Below, in pieces: positions 12,221-27,200 of a DNA stretch of 64,000 bases. Every line of letters starts with the position of its first letter. Position 1 is the stretch's first letter. The stretch spans positions 17,802,771-17,866,770 of the forward strand of contig NC_135558.1 of assembly GCF_964340395.1 (NCBI RefSeq), in the 5' to 3' direction. The position numbers were made by a program, and so were the translations under genes. Origin of the DNA: Glandiceps talaboti (taxonomy: Eukaryota; Hemichordata; Enteropneusta; Spengelidae). The notes under the pieces were generated by a model. The model had not been told where the DNA came from. It saw nothing but the letters and a program-made list of their open reading frames with translations, and did not search any database.

Positions 12221-14615
12221 CCATAACCACATCCACCACCACCACCACCATCATCACTTGATTTTGATATAATTTATGATAATTTACCCAAGTGTGAAAT
12301 GTTATGAAAGAAGTAAAGAACTCTGGTGGAAAAGATTTCCTTGTTAGATTCCCAAGGAATGTGTTCAAAATGATCAATTTTTATGAGATATTTTCCAAAT
12401 ACTTACAGGAATACTGTCAAACATTTTAGTGTCAGCTAAAAAGTGCTTAGATTTGTCTCCTGTATCACGGATCTTGATGTGTTTGGGGGCATTATTATGC
12501 CTAAGCATTGAGAGAAAAAAAAAACATGTTATTAAAAGTCTTGCTAACCAATACAAGTAACATAAATAATTTCTGAGTTTAATTTGGATTAATAAAGTAT
12601 TGGTATTAATATTATAGTAAGGATATATCCATATTTACTTCATCTTTCCAACATTTCCATTTGTTTGCGGGACTCAAGATTTTCCTTAACACAATTCAGA
12701 ACAAACGGTACAACAAAAGGCTGCATTACTACATGTATACAGTTCTTCTACACAATTTAGAACTATTACACAATTCTGTACAGAAATCTTAACTACAGCA
12801 AAATTCAAAACTAGTACTATACAATTCAGAACTACTAAGGGATGATCACATAATGTCACACAAGCTCAATAAGCTAACTTTGTTCGTGGGGGGAGGGGGA
12901 GAGGGGTCTGGCATCAATGCGATTGCTGAACTTCTAACCACATTTCCAAAACTTTCACGCCTTCAATGATAAAAGCTTCTGTATTTACTAGTGAGATAAG
13001 CTGATAAAAATTTACTTCTAATATGACAGTCATACAATATACAGTGCTGGGTTTCTGGTAGAATTTTGTTGTATTTACCATCATCTCAGTAAACAGGTTC
13101 ATAAGGTTGGAACTTCATGTTTACCAATCTTTTTTCATTGCACCAATCGTAGTAGTGTGACCACTACATTTTGCATCATGGTTTACATCATTATATAAAC
13201 GTGTGATGTCGCACTTGCGAACGTAAGTTTAGGGCGAAGAAGGGAGGGGATTTTGTCCTAAACTTAATGTTGAACTACTGCACCATTCTGTACAGAAACC
13301 ATGGTCATACAACAGTTTCTCCTTAAAAAGTTACAAAATATTATAAAATGGAAATAAAGCCTAGCTTTTTTAGGTTAAACACACCCACCACTAGTACTAC
13401 AATATAGTCTTGCTAATGTTTTTTCTCTATCATACTTCTCTCCCCCTTATCTAATCTCATCCCCTCCCCTTTCCCGCCATCTCCTCTGATTAATGATTTA
13501 TTACATGTTTTCTGCTTCTCTCCCTTAACTTATCTCACCCCTCCCCTTTCCCACCATCCTATCTGTTTCCTTCCCACCCCACACATGGAAAGATTAATGT
13601 CTAAAACTTGTCCTTACTTGATACTGAGTACATAAGCATTTGTCCTTGTACTGCCTCTGATTAGGAAAGCACCATTTGGGCATTTGTCTAGTTTGCTTTC
13701 TGCATTTAATCTTTCCATGTTTCCTGCAAACCTGTTAAAAAGAAAAAAGAATACCACAAATCATATTATACCGTGCACAAGCCAAGTTGAACAAAAAATA
13801 TGGAATATATACTCTGGTCATTCTATGTCAAGATGATATGTGTCAACATCACTGGTTCTGCTGTGTTCGAAATAAAAGTCAAAACGTTCAAAATTGCTAT
13901 TACTTTCCCCAATTTGTCTTCGATAGTACAGGCACTGGTATGATTTATGTTATTCGCCAATATTTTTCTTCATTCAGCCAGAACATACTTGTGACCTAAG
14001 GGTTGTCACTAGAAGTCACTAGATAGACGAGTAGTAACAAAGGCCCATTAGGTCACTAGCATTTTCCTTGGATGAATGAAGAAAAATATTGGGGGAAAAC
14101 ATGTAATTCTAGCACACCTGCTCAGTTTGGACAAGAATGTGAAGTTATTGAAAAATGATTTTCAACTTCCTCTACAACTGTTACAGTTGAATTTAAATAT
14201 GGTCATGTATTTGAATAATTTGCATATTATGCCTCTTGATTTTTCTTCTTGTTTAACTTAGAAAAGCTTAAATTTTTTTCAACAAAGTTGCAGCAGAAAC
14301 TTTATGAGGCTTCTACCTTTATGGCACCACATTAAGTACAAGACAGGTACATGGTACTAGGTATTATATCAAATGAACACGTGACAATAGTTCTTACCAA
14401 GGATAACGATTGAAGTCTGTTGGTGACATTGGTGTGGTTGGTGACATTGGCATTGTAGGTGTCATTGGAGACACTGGGCTGGGTAGGTCCTCAGGAATGG
14501 GTGCTGGTGATCTCGGGTTTGAGTTAATTGTTGTCGGTTCATATTCAGACTAAAATATCAAATATTTGAAAAGGTAGTCCATTTTTATATCAGATATCAG
14601 AGAAAATTGTTCATA

Positions 14616-14652
<37 letters not shown>

Positions 14653-17600
14653 TGTTAACACACACATGTACATACATATGCACAAACACATACATAGATG
14701 TCAAATACATATACACTCATATACATACATACATACATACATACATACATACATACATACATACATACATACATACATACACACACACATAAATACATTA
14801 CGCATACATATACAAAGTTATTTCTTCTCAGTACAACTGAATCTTTGTCAAGGTGATACTTAAAACATACTGTAAACCTGCATATTTTCACGACTAGAAA
14901 ATTTTGCGATTTTACAGTCTTCATGTAGTTCACAAAGATTAATTTTCACTAATAACCATACTGGTACATTGCATTATGCAGAAATATATATTTTCGCTAC
15001 TACTTATTTTCGCGTTTTTGTTTTGTAGCGAAATTAGCGAAAATAAATCTTACGCGAACATTTCCACGTTTACAGTACCTTCTGTGTGACGTATGATTTA
15101 GGGAAGACACCAGTGGCACTTGTACGGACATTGCGACCTTCCCACCAATGATCATCAGACCTATTTCTGACTTCTATGATGTCGTTTGGTGCAAACAGTA
15201 GTGGTTTGCACTGTGGGGCAGGAGGATTAGGCATGCCAGCATAGTTATGTGTTGCGATCCACTGTCGTCTTGAACTTGACGATGTCTTTCCGTTGTCAGC
15301 TATGGAAAGGGGGAAACAAACAGTAAACACACATCATTTAATAACACATTCTGCACATGTAACATTCAACCAATCTGCAAGTTTCTCTGATAACATGCGT
15401 GTTGACAATTAAATGGTGTTTTGATTTTAAAACTTTTGCATTTATCTAGTATATTACTTTTTGGTACTAAAATGTATGTTAAGGTCAAAGGTCATTTTCT
15501 GAAGAGAAAACTGGTTTTGACATTTGACCTTGTCACAGTCACTTTTTAATCAAGTCTCCCTGTAATATACATGTAAGTAGCAAGTTATTAAACAAATACT
15601 GGGTTTTTCAGACAAACATAGCTGTTATTCAGTCAAACATGTTATAAGTGCCAAAATGATAACTCTGGCAATGTCTCACATTCGGTATCACTTTTGTACA
15701 AGATTTGACTGAAATGGTACTCTTAAATACGCCAAAGTGTCTGCAATACAGAAACACTTACTTCATTTAGATATTGGTATGTGAATGTCAAAAAAACAAA
15801 GTCAACCCCCACTTAAAATACAAAAAAATTGTCTCCAATGTGCAAAAAAATGGTTCATTTTGACATCTGCCCAAGAAGGTTGAAGATCAAGGTGTTCGCA
15901 TAGTATGGGGGTAGACACTTGAATTTGTTTTACAATTTCTGAGTATTCATTCAGTATACTTTGAATTAATCAGACAGATATGGCTGCTATTCAGTCACAA
16001 TTGGTGAGGTCACAAAAAACAAAAAGATGTGTGTATGCGCATTGTAGTATCAACTGAATTGGTTCATGCATATCAGCGTAAGACAGAGAACAGATGGACC
16101 GATGATAAACAGACTGAGGACAAGATGGACTAAAAGAATACAATTTTGAAATAGCGCCTTCCTGACATTCACACTTCAGGAGCTAAATACTAATGATGCA
16201 CTCACATGACTTTGCTCTATTGAGTACTCCTCTAACTTCTGAGTTAATAATCACAGCTGGACACGACATCTATAAAGGAGGGTAGTTATAAATTAAACGC
16301 ATTATCACAACAACTGTTCTGAAATTCTACATCACATCAACTGTTCTGAAATTCCACATCACACAACTCTTGTTTCCAAAGACATAAACTCAACAGAATG
16401 GTCTAGAACATTTACTAATATCCAAATATACCACACATAGTAACATTTGCCAAAGTGCACATTGTGTCATTGATACATGGTGTGGACAGGATGATTCCAT
16501 CTACATGTACTATAGTGGTGAGAGGTTTCAGCTTATGAAGATAGACCCAGACTAAAATCTTTGTTTATACACAAATTCTCTTCATCTATGTTTGACTACG
16601 TTCTCTTCTTCCATGTTGAACAAAGTGTGGAAGAAGAGAGAGTATGTATGAATCCCTAAAATGTACACAGAAGGATCATGAAAGTCATCAGAAATAACAC
16701 CCTACTTTGAGGACAATTAAACCAACATCTATTCAATAGCTTATATTATCAATAAGTTGCTACAATAGTTTTAGTTTGAGTCTATCTTGGTAAGCCAAAA
16801 CCTTGCTTGCCACTTGTCATTCTTAGCACTGTGCTACACGTGGTGCAAGTGTGCTAATATATTACCAATTGGCATGTGAAGTTAAAGGTGAAGGAACGTG
16901 ATAACAAGGATTTGTCTGTAGCATACAGAATGATTTTGTGGAATCTCCATAGTGGTTTCATGCACAAGAGAGACTTTGTCTTGATTGGGAATTGAAGTCA
17001 GAAAACAAAACTGACATGAAACTATTTCATTTTCTGATAGTAACAGTGAAAAAGTTTACAAAAAAAACCATCCTCATTAACCAACAAAAGTGACATTTTA
17101 CCCAGCTAAAATGCACAGAATGTTACACACTCCTCCCTTCAGAATATCCATAAAACACATAAAAACAGCACCAATGGTATTGCAGCACAACTGACTACAT
17201 GCTGTTACTGTTACAAAACTAATTACCAAAGTCTTCAGTTGAAGTTGCAAGGACAATTATCATACAGATTTCATAAATTACAGTGTAGAGTTCACCCATT
17301 ATGCTTTTTGTACTCAAAACTATGTAGTCAAGCTGTTACTAAAGGTGTTATCATGATTGCTAGAATTTCTTTTGGCCATAAACTCCAGACAAGCTATTAC
17401 TAAAGGTGCGACCATGGTAGCAAGGAATTCTTTTCACCCTAAACTCTGTAGTCAATTGTTTATACAGGTATGAACATAGTTGCTAGGTTTTCTTTTTGCC
17501 CTAAAAAACTCTCTAGTCCAAAAGAAAAATCCAAAACAAATCTGAGACAAATCCGCATATTACTTCTAGAATTCAAGACCTTCGGCCCAAAATTACATAT

Positions 17601-20600
17601 TCTCTTGAACAATTCTTCATCTACACACCACTAGAAATCATCCTTGCAAAATTTCTGACCAATCAGCCAAGCTGTTTTGTAATTAAATAAATTTCTTGCA
17701 ACCAAATTTGCATATCATTGAATTAATCATTCTGCCTTGAACCAATTAGACCCCCAAAAGTAACATCTCCACCAATTTTCACTGCAACTGGCTCAACAGT
17801 GTTTGAATTAAAAAATTCATGCACACAGATAGATAGACAGACAGACAGACAGACTAACATTTCATCATGCCCATCGCACTCTTGTACCTCAGTGCTATAA
17901 ATGCCACATCAGTACAACTAACACACAAGTGAAACACCTAACAAAGTTTACTTTACATGGTAACATTTACACAGACAATGATAAAATGAATACCCTGTTT
18001 GGAAGTGTCATCCCACGCCGTACAGACTCAGACTACATCATGTTAGTGCATGCCAAGTATGGAAAGTTAGAAACAACACATACACATTACAAGTTTCATG
18101 GTCATGATCAGTCAACTTCAAAGGTCAATTACTTCATTTTCATTTATATTCATATTTTCATTCATTCATTCATTCATTCATTCATTTATCAAAGACAGCA
18201 AGAGACATACACCTAATTACTGTTATCCAACATTCACGTTATATTTATAACAGCCATACACATGGAACAACCAATAACATTAAGGGGGAAATTCACTCCC
18301 GGATATTAAAGGTATTCCCATCCCATAAACTGGGTACTCAAGAGTCAACACATGATATCTCATCACATACATTTTACACGATTGCCAAGAATCACCAAAA
18401 CTCTATTTCACCTCTATTGTTCTCACAGTGGTTCACCATTGCATCATTGGACTCTGCAGACATGCATATTTATTAGATGCTCAATGATATTCATGACTCC
18501 TATGCACTTATTACATCTTATTATATAACAATAGATAAATAGTCATCACTATTCAATGTGCATCTAATAAATATCATCACAAGTGTTGCATAAATGTAGT
18601 AGTCGCAGGAGGCAACGGTGGGGATGTATGAAAACAGAATTTACATCAGTTAAAGGAAATCATGAAATGACTCTCCAGAACCCAAAGTTTATGAAAATAC
18701 ATCTATTTCCTGGAGTCGCATTCCCCTTTAAAACAAGACTGAGACAGTTACCCAAATTTGTGCCAGTGTTATCACCACCTTACCATAAGAGATATAATTT
18801 TCTCTGACTCAACCACAGGCATTATTTTTAATGTTTTAGTTAGTCAAAACTATTGGGGCAGTCAGGAGAAACAGAATAGAAAGGACAGGCACTCATATGC
18901 TGTGTGCCTAACTGAACGAAACTGTGGTTTGATCATGGCTGTAGTAGAACTAACTGATCACAAACATGGAGTTACTTTCCCCTTACTTGCATTCCCATCG
19001 ACATAACAAGTCAAGATATAACACTACATACATGCAAAGCGGATTACACAAAATACATTTTACAATTTTTGTTGCCTGAAATAGAATTTTGGCACCTCAA
19101 GAGTCCTTATTCTCACATACATACATATTGCATGTGTAGTCATGATATTGACCAAGAAATCGAGAGACTGTTATTTTCACAACACGGCTATCCATGCCAT
19201 GAGCTACACATGCAATACTTATAGGTACATGTATGTGTTAAGAATAGGTCAACTTTCTTTTGTGACCCTCTGTAGGGGGTGAAGTAAAATGCTATTACAG
19301 GTACCATGTACCATGTTTGCAATCATCCCAAACCAACATGTCACACTTTAAACCACATGTACAACACAGACACACGAGGTACGACAGGAAAGAAGGACAT
19401 AATGACATAAAAACCTTACACCAATGTCACTAAATTAGTAACCATGAAGTTTTAATTTACAGATATAATGATATCCCGATGTGTTTTACAATACGTAAGC
19501 AATGTATTGAAGTTATCACCACTTGAAAATAAGGGGTTAAAGGTCACACATCAAGGTAATGATGGGTTAAGGGTTAAAGGTCACACACCCAGGTCAAGTT
19601 GGATTAAGGGTTAATGGTCACTCACCTCGCCTTCATGAAAAGAATGTCTGGTTTGAGATTGGCTTTGTTGGGGCTGCAGATAAAGAGCAGACTATCTTTC
19701 TTTGGCATTTGTGCCATAGAAACAGTTAAAGCGAGACAGCAACTATAAACTTTGATTCGTGTACCTTTTTTTTGGTCACTGACATGCATACCCAGTACAT
19801 TGTATACAGGGTTCTCCCATGTAACCATGACAACAAATTCCCAAGCACTCAAACTGTTTGTACTTAATTTTCACATAACTGACAGCTTTGATATCCATCT
19901 ACCTAATTAATACCAATGCTCATGAATATTCATGATTTGGCGATTTCGGGAGAACCCTCGATATACATGAAGTATTCCAGAGTACTTTTTTCTGATTTGG
20001 AATTTATTTGCACTTTTTATATGGCGAAAATAGCAAAATAGTCCAAAAAGTAACCTTTCAATCTCAGGACAACTTCTTTTCTTTTAATTAGCAAATTTCA
20101 AATTATTTCAAATTGCATAACCAAAATATGATTTTGAACTGCTCCGTGAATTATCTAGGTTTGAACCCATGTTATTTGGAATACATGCCATGAAATATCA
20201 GTTTCCATGGTTTATACGACAGTTGCAATCTCTTTGACTATCACATGCAAGCTGATGCATTCATGTATTAAAAGATAAAAGCATTCCCAAGCACGTAATT
20301 AACAAAAAACTATGCTGCTGTGCTATACATCACAATAAAACAAAACAAAAACAGTCATCTAGCAACACTAGTTATGCTTATCATGATGCGCAAATGATGT
20401 ACGTGGGGTGAAAGGTCATAGGTCATGTTTGCAGCTATTCATCCTCTAACTACAATTTCACTGATGCTCAAGGTGGGTAGTCAAGGGGGGGGGGGGGGGT
20501 ACATGACTAATTTCTGCCATTTCTTGACATAATACAAAGCATATAAAGGCATTCTGTGACTACTTGAGTGTTACTTAACTCCGTTTCCGATTTCATTAAT

Positions 20601-22724
20601 CCACCCTTCAGGGACACCCAAGGAATTTTTGGTATTTTTACACCCTGTGCTTCACTCATCTGGTGACCAAAGTATTGGCAAATTTAGTGATTTGTTATGC
20701 AGGCTTCTATTTCAAAATGGCGACTTACATTCATTGCATATGCATAAAAAAGTAAAATGAAAGTTTTCAAATTGGGTGCTGGTTTTTACTTGTATGAAAA
20801 GAACTTTCTGATTGGACAACAAGCTGCATGAAAATGGCCATATATGGACATTTTACATAATATATGCAAATCACCTCTGTTGTCAACAAATAGTAAATTT
20901 ATGGACAAATATTCAAGTTACAGCTTTGGGTGATTATTTGAAGTCGGAAACGGAACTAAAAACTTTTGGTGCCTCAAGACAATATGACTGCATTTCAACA
21001 TTGACAAATACATTATACATTCCAGGTATATGGGAATAATCAAAGGCATGGTGGAAAATATTACAGGTTGGAAATTATTGTGCATAACATACCTTTCTGG
21101 GTGGTGGAAGAGGAGGAGCTGAAAACAAACATACAAAGGTCAAAGGTCAAAATGGCACTACATCTACAAAGCGTGCAATGTGCTACCATTACGAAACTTA
21201 GCCATTTGTCAACGTTATTTGAGATAGTTGAAACAACATCACATGACCTACTATGTCATGTTCATTAAAACTGTAAGTCTATTGCAGTTTTTGTAGCTAA
21301 AAGGATAAAAAAAAAAGATAATAACAACAAATATTGTTCTGATTTTGAATGTAAGATTGCCAAAAAGTGGTAATTGTCGGCTTATTATTTCCACAACATG
21401 AATACAAAAGACCTCGTCATTTCAATTGTATTGTGAAATTGTATATTCCATATGAAATAAGGAATCATAATTGTGGCTAATGGTCAAGTTCCATGATATC
21501 AGCAAAGACAACAAATCATGAGAAGAATCCTCATGATAAGGAATTATTATTTTGAAAAAATGCTATAGTACCATTTTTGCCAAATCTTAGAGAATAAGTC
21601 ATAATCAGTAGAGTGTCATTTATCGACTAGAACTTTCTACACTGTGCTCAAAAGTGCTTTACAATGACTCTCCCTCGCTATGGTTCCTTTGACTTTCTCA
21701 ACTCACTGGGCAGCAGTACATCAGCCTGTCAGCCTCACTAAAAAGGATTAAATCCTTCTACCTATCGTACTAGATCCCAACTATACAGGTAGGTTTTTAT
21801 ATATGGTATATATATCTACCTGTCTGTCCACATCCATCTTCCTGGCCGTAAACCCCAACTCCAACCAGCCAACCCCCACCTTCCATCGCAATGCATATGC
21901 ATGAACCTAATTCAACCTAATTGCCCAATAGTCTGATGCTGTATTGGGCATGTGCACTTATCTGTTTGTCACTTTCGCAATCTGTCTGCATGTCCGTCTG
22001 TGAGAGGGGTTGATCGATATGTGAGGGCACCCCATCATGGCCTACCTTGCAGACTATGTCTGCCCATACCCACTGTATCTCTCTTGACATGCATCAAACA
22101 AACTCAACTACATTTGATACCATGGTCGTACCGGGTACATTATAATGGGTTATGTGTATATCATTTGGGTAGGTCCAAATGTTCTTCTGTCAGACTGCAT
22201 GGCTGTCATTCAATCCCAAGCAATGTCTTACACATGCACAAACCAAATACAACCAAACCTGTCCATCTATGCATCTGTCTGCGTATCAACTTGTCTGTCA
22301 CTTGTCGTACCTCCAACATGCAAGAACCAAATTTTAATAACCATGCAAACCTGACATTTCCGTCAGATAGTATGACCACATGCACATCACTCAGGTTTGT
22401 CTGTACAGCTGTGTGTCTGTTCATGTATCCACTTGTCTGTTACTGCCATATCTCAGCTGTGTGCTGTCCATGTATCCATTTGTCTGTTGCTGCCATATTT
22501 CTGACATGCATGAACCACATTCCACCAACCATGCATGAGTCAGATACTTAAAAGGGCACATGCACGTCATTGAGTCTGTCCTTATGACTCGCTTTAAATG
22601 GCATCCATACTTATTAATTTATTTGTGAAAGTCTTTCTCTCTCTTTGCTATCAAGTGGTGACTATTTCATAGTCTTTCACAATACATGTCTGTTTTCCCT
22701 GTCTTTGGATAATTTTCAATTTTT

Positions 22725-22769
<45 letters not shown>

Positions 22770-23905
22770 GGGGGGGGGGGATCTATGTCTTTAATGGAGA
22801 CTTGTATTTATTCTAATGAATGTTGCTTAAGTGCTTACCTGACCCTCCAGGAACTCTGGCTGGTGTACAGTTACCAGTACTAGACAGACACTGCTTGTGC
22901 CCACAGATTTCACACTTTGAACACTTGTAGCCTTGATAAAATATACCGCTGTAATGAAATAACAAATAAACATGTCATTAGTGGCAAGATGAGTGTGATT
23001 TTGTTATGGACAGTAAGTAGGTAACATATACCCGAGTTATCCAGTCATTTCAGTGGGGTTTCTGACCAAAATTAATGTATCACACACTATGCTGGTTTCA
23101 TAAGATTGTCCTATACATGTAGCTTTTACCAGGCCTGGTTCTCGCGTTAGGCCTAAAAAAATAATTGTTTGATTTCGGTTACCCGACCCCACCTAGTTTT
23201 TCACTGCCGACCCTAGACTTTTTTTTACGTATTTGAGAAAAAGAATAATAAAATCATAAAAATTGTGAAGTCTGACAAGAAATAGTGGATGGGGAAACTG
23301 TTCTTCCAATCTGTAATGGCTGTACATATGATGGGAAGAAACCAATAACACAGAGACCATATGAAAACACATATTATATAACTACCTGACCTAGACACTA
23401 ACAACTGACAAAAAAATAAATAAATATAATAAAAAATCTACCTACCCCACCTATTCTAAAATTGAATGTAATCGGAACCACACAATTTTTTTATTAGGCC
23501 TAATGAATATCTTTGTTATTGACTGACTTTTTACCTTTAACTAACCTTTCAACACAGATTTGTCTGATTTCACTTTGTTTTCCTTGTGTATTTTTTACTA
23601 AATCTATTTTTCATGCTCAGCATTCAGTCAAACCTTCGAAAAATCAATGTGTATTTAGTCATTTTTTCTGTGAACATTTCAGTAATGTGTTGTTTAACCT
23701 TGTTCAATTGAGTTTATTGATTGTTGACTGACTGACTGATTAACTGGTTGGTGGGTGGGTGAGTAATTGAAAGCTCAAGATACTAACAAAGTGAAAGCTC
23801 AACATGCTAACAAAGTGAAAGCTCACGATACTAACAAAGTAAATTTTAAAGCCTTATTATCATAATCATACTCACCATAGAGCTTTGACACACACAGCAC
23901 AGTAG

Positions 23906-23942
<37 letters not shown>

Positions 23943-23981
23943 CTCACCATAGAAGTTTTGCACACGCAGCACAGTATGGTA

Positions 23982-24012
<31 letters not shown>

Positions 24013-24104
24013 TGATTGATTGATTGTTTGATTGATTGATTGATTGACTCACCATAGAAGTTTTGCACACGCAGCACAGTATGGTAGATTGATTGATTAA
24101 TTGG

Positions 24105-24137
<33 letters not shown>

Positions 24138-24200
24138 AAACACAAGATACTGAAAACATAACCCTATTCACCATAGAAGTTTGACACAGACAGCACAAAA

Positions 24201-24248
<48 letters not shown>

Positions 24249-27200
24249 AAAAGACACAAGATACTGAAAACATAACCATATTCACCATAGAAGTTTGCCA
24301 CAGACAGCACAAAAGACTGATTGATTGATTGATTGATTGATTGATTATTGAAAGACACAAGATACTGAAAACATAACCCTATTCACCATAGAAGTTTGCC
24401 ACAGAGAGCACAAAAGACTGATTGATTGATTGATTGATTGATTGACTCACCATAGAAGTTTGGCGCACACAGCACAGTAGACTGGTTTATCAAAGGTAGT
24501 GTACGCATATTTGTGGGTTGTGTTATGCCTTGGTGTGATATTTTCCCTGTAATAAAAAAAAAATTTAAATAGAAAACAACTGTTTTCTTGGCTTATCATG
24601 AAAAAACTAATTCACTGGTATATCTTCATAGTATATCTTTCTCCCATCTACATTTTCAGTATCATAGTCTAACTGTACATTTTCAGTATGATCATGGTCT
24701 ACATATGGAACTGTTTGACTAAAAATATCATACCCCACACCATGTATACACATATCAAGTATTTTCTTTCAAATCTCTTTGATTAAGTGAAAATTGTTTG
24801 TGTTTCCATACATGTACATGTATACTGTGATGCCATGCAACCTGTTGTTCCTATTTTGACAAACACCAAGATTGTTTGTTGCTATGAACATTGTCATGGT
24901 TGCTAATGTTTGTATTGCATGTATGTGTAACTCTGGGCCATTCATCACTTTGTTATTTTGGTCAAAAATGTCAGAGAATGCTATGGGCATGGTTACGGTT
25001 TCTACAAACAACTATGCTCATGTTTGCATACTCTGTACATAATGTAACACTAACACGGGGTTTTGTCATATGATAGTATGTTGCTATGAAGATCATCATT
25101 GTTGTTATGCACAGCTGTTCTCATGTACACAATTGCTTATTTGCTGGACCACCAATAACTCTAGATGCTCATGTCGATGCACAACTCATAACTCTAGTTG
25201 TTTCAGCCCACCTAAAAAGGTGAAAGAATTTGTTTTACTCACTGAGCCATGTTGATATTCTCTATCCATTTTCTCTTCTGTTCTTCAGCTTTCACAAAGC
25301 ACTGTAAGGCACTGCCAGAGTTCAAATCTTTGGGAGTGAAATTCCAACAATGTCTCCACTATGTAAACAGGAATCAAAGAGAACTGCATGTTAGTAAGAT
25401 GACAAAACCCCATCTGTTCTCTGTGGCTAGATATGCATAGTAATTAGTTAATTACCATATTGTGGAACTTACCCTGCCTGCTTTACCCGCTGGAAGGTTA
25501 CTCTCTATTCCATACTGTTGGACATTCCATCAGCTGGATATGCATAGTAAATAGCTAATTGCCATATTGTGGAACATAATAACCCTGTCTGTTTCACTTT
25601 CTGAAAGTTTGGTTTCTATTCCATACCTTTAAACATTTGATCAACTAGATATGCATAGTAATTAGCTAATTACCGTATTGTGTAACTTACCCTGCCTGCT
25701 TTACTTTCTGGAAGGTTAGTCTCTGTTCCATACTGTTGGACATTTGATCTGCTAGATATGCATAGTAATTAGCTAATTACCGTATTGTGTAACTTACCCT
25801 GCCTGCTTTACTTGCTGGAAGGTTGGTTTCTATTCCATACTTATGAAGTTCTATTTTCTCTTTGTAAACATAACAATCTGGTCCCTGAATATACCAATAT
25901 ATAAAGAAAGAGTAGACACAAAATTAGAAAAAACACAGATCATAACAATACACCTCTCGGACAAATTTCACTGAACATGAAATTACTTGAAAATCTCTCC
26001 AAACTTTGCCACATGGAAGCTTCCTTTTGGTCCTATTTTGAAATAATAAAATTATTTTTTGGGTCCACTGTCTGGTTTTCAAGAAGTTGACAATCTTTTC
26101 TATTCTGATAGAGTGAACACAGTATTTGGTGGCCATATTGGATTCTAAAATGGCTTAATTTTGACAACATATTGACCTTTATTCCAATAAATTCTACGGT
26201 GACTCCTACATATTTTTCTTGATTGGAGTTTTCATGAACAAAGTAACAGCAAATATTTTAACAGATTATTTTCAAGGTGCATTTCACATTAATTTCATTA
26301 AATTTCAGTCAACAATTTACCCACAACTTAAACCCTGTGAATTCTTCAAATTTAGTAAGTAAATTGCTACCAACCAGTGAAATCAAAACCTTGTGAATTA
26401 GTCAACTAAATTTAGAAATCAGTGGCACATAAACCCAACTAATGTTAATAACTTTACAAGTGTCAAACATTTATAGTAAAACCTTCCCCTTGCTCCTGTC
26501 ACCTTTGTGCTAAAGAACCCTAGTTACCCGCAGTACAAAGAATGACGAATTCTAATGAAACAAGATCTGCATATATTTGATCAAATGTTTAAGTTTTGTT
26601 TCTCACAATGCAAGTAGTACTCTATGTATATTGTTTCTCTAAACTGCTTTGTTGCTACCCACCCCCCGCAAAGGTAAAACTATGCCACAGCTGATACTTG
26701 TTTCTAATTTGTGTAGATGTTAACACACTACAACTAGAGTGTATTCAGTCAAAGGTCAACAAAAGACAACCTTCAGGTTGTAAATGGAAAAACAGTTAAT
26801 GTTGTCAGACCACTGGAGCAGGCATCCCATCAGACATACTTTTATATTATATCGTGCTAGGTTTGCAGCCACAATAATATCATTTACTATCATTTCAAAC
26901 TTTTGGGATGGTAGTATCAAAATATGGAAACTTCAAAATGAGACAACATCTTTACAAGAATCAGTATTCTTGGAATTATGTCTGGCGATGTATTACTTTT
27001 TATTCAGCAGAGTGGGTATGAGTAGAAACAATATTCTTTGAAAGGAGACCTTGCAAACCCGCCATCTTGAATATCCTAAATGTTGCATCATGGGAAATAT
27101 GATGATAAATATGAATCAATCAATTTGAGTTATTTTAGTTCTCATCTGACAAAATCTATTTTACTTTTACTGGATTTTTTGGGTTTTGTACCCCTAAATA

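Larger units (their letters stand above)
9427..14397. other. Vav introns 22-26, no additional genes seen
   Basis: Introns between the exons listed for this stretch. They hold one family C element, AGAC, ATT and CAT microsatellites, one copy of dispersed element E and one hairpin element. Other sequence is AT-rich and featureless to me. Confidence 0.7.
14550..19625. other. Vav introns 19-21, no additional genes seen
   Basis: Apart from exons 20 and 21, this stretch contains CA/CATA repeats, a third family C element, an 85-bp-period tandem repeat, AGAC and CATT repeats, and a foldback element. A palindromic AT-rich patch ('gcgaaattagcgaaaata' and inverse) lies near 14.9-15.06 kb. Confidence 0.7.
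19674..24450. other. Vav introns 16-18, no additional genes seen
   Basis: Holds a G15 run (20485-20499), a degenerate tandem field (21830-22560), a T/G homopolymer, a complete family B element, and multiplied exon-16 donor segments. Exons 17 and 18 are listed separately. Confidence 0.7.

Noticed and set aside
14607-14933. Thr-His, Tyr-Ile-His and Val-Cys repeat proteins (also at 29.1-29.5, 32.9-33.26, 33.7-34.05, 45.5-45.8 kb)
   Set aside because: All are translations of CA/CATA/GT microsatellites on one strand or the other.
21952-22551. Longest reading frame of the window (199 codons, plus strand)
   Set aside because: It lies in intron 17 over a degenerate tandem repeat; the product is repetitive Cys/His/Ser sequence with no domain, and shorter overlapping frames show the same pattern.
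23823-24420. Possible CRISPR-like array (repeats with spacers) and INQS-repeat proteins
   Set aside because: Repeats are copies of the exon 16 donor and the spacers are GATT microsatellite; the locus is eukaryotic. The INQS frames are translated microsatellite.
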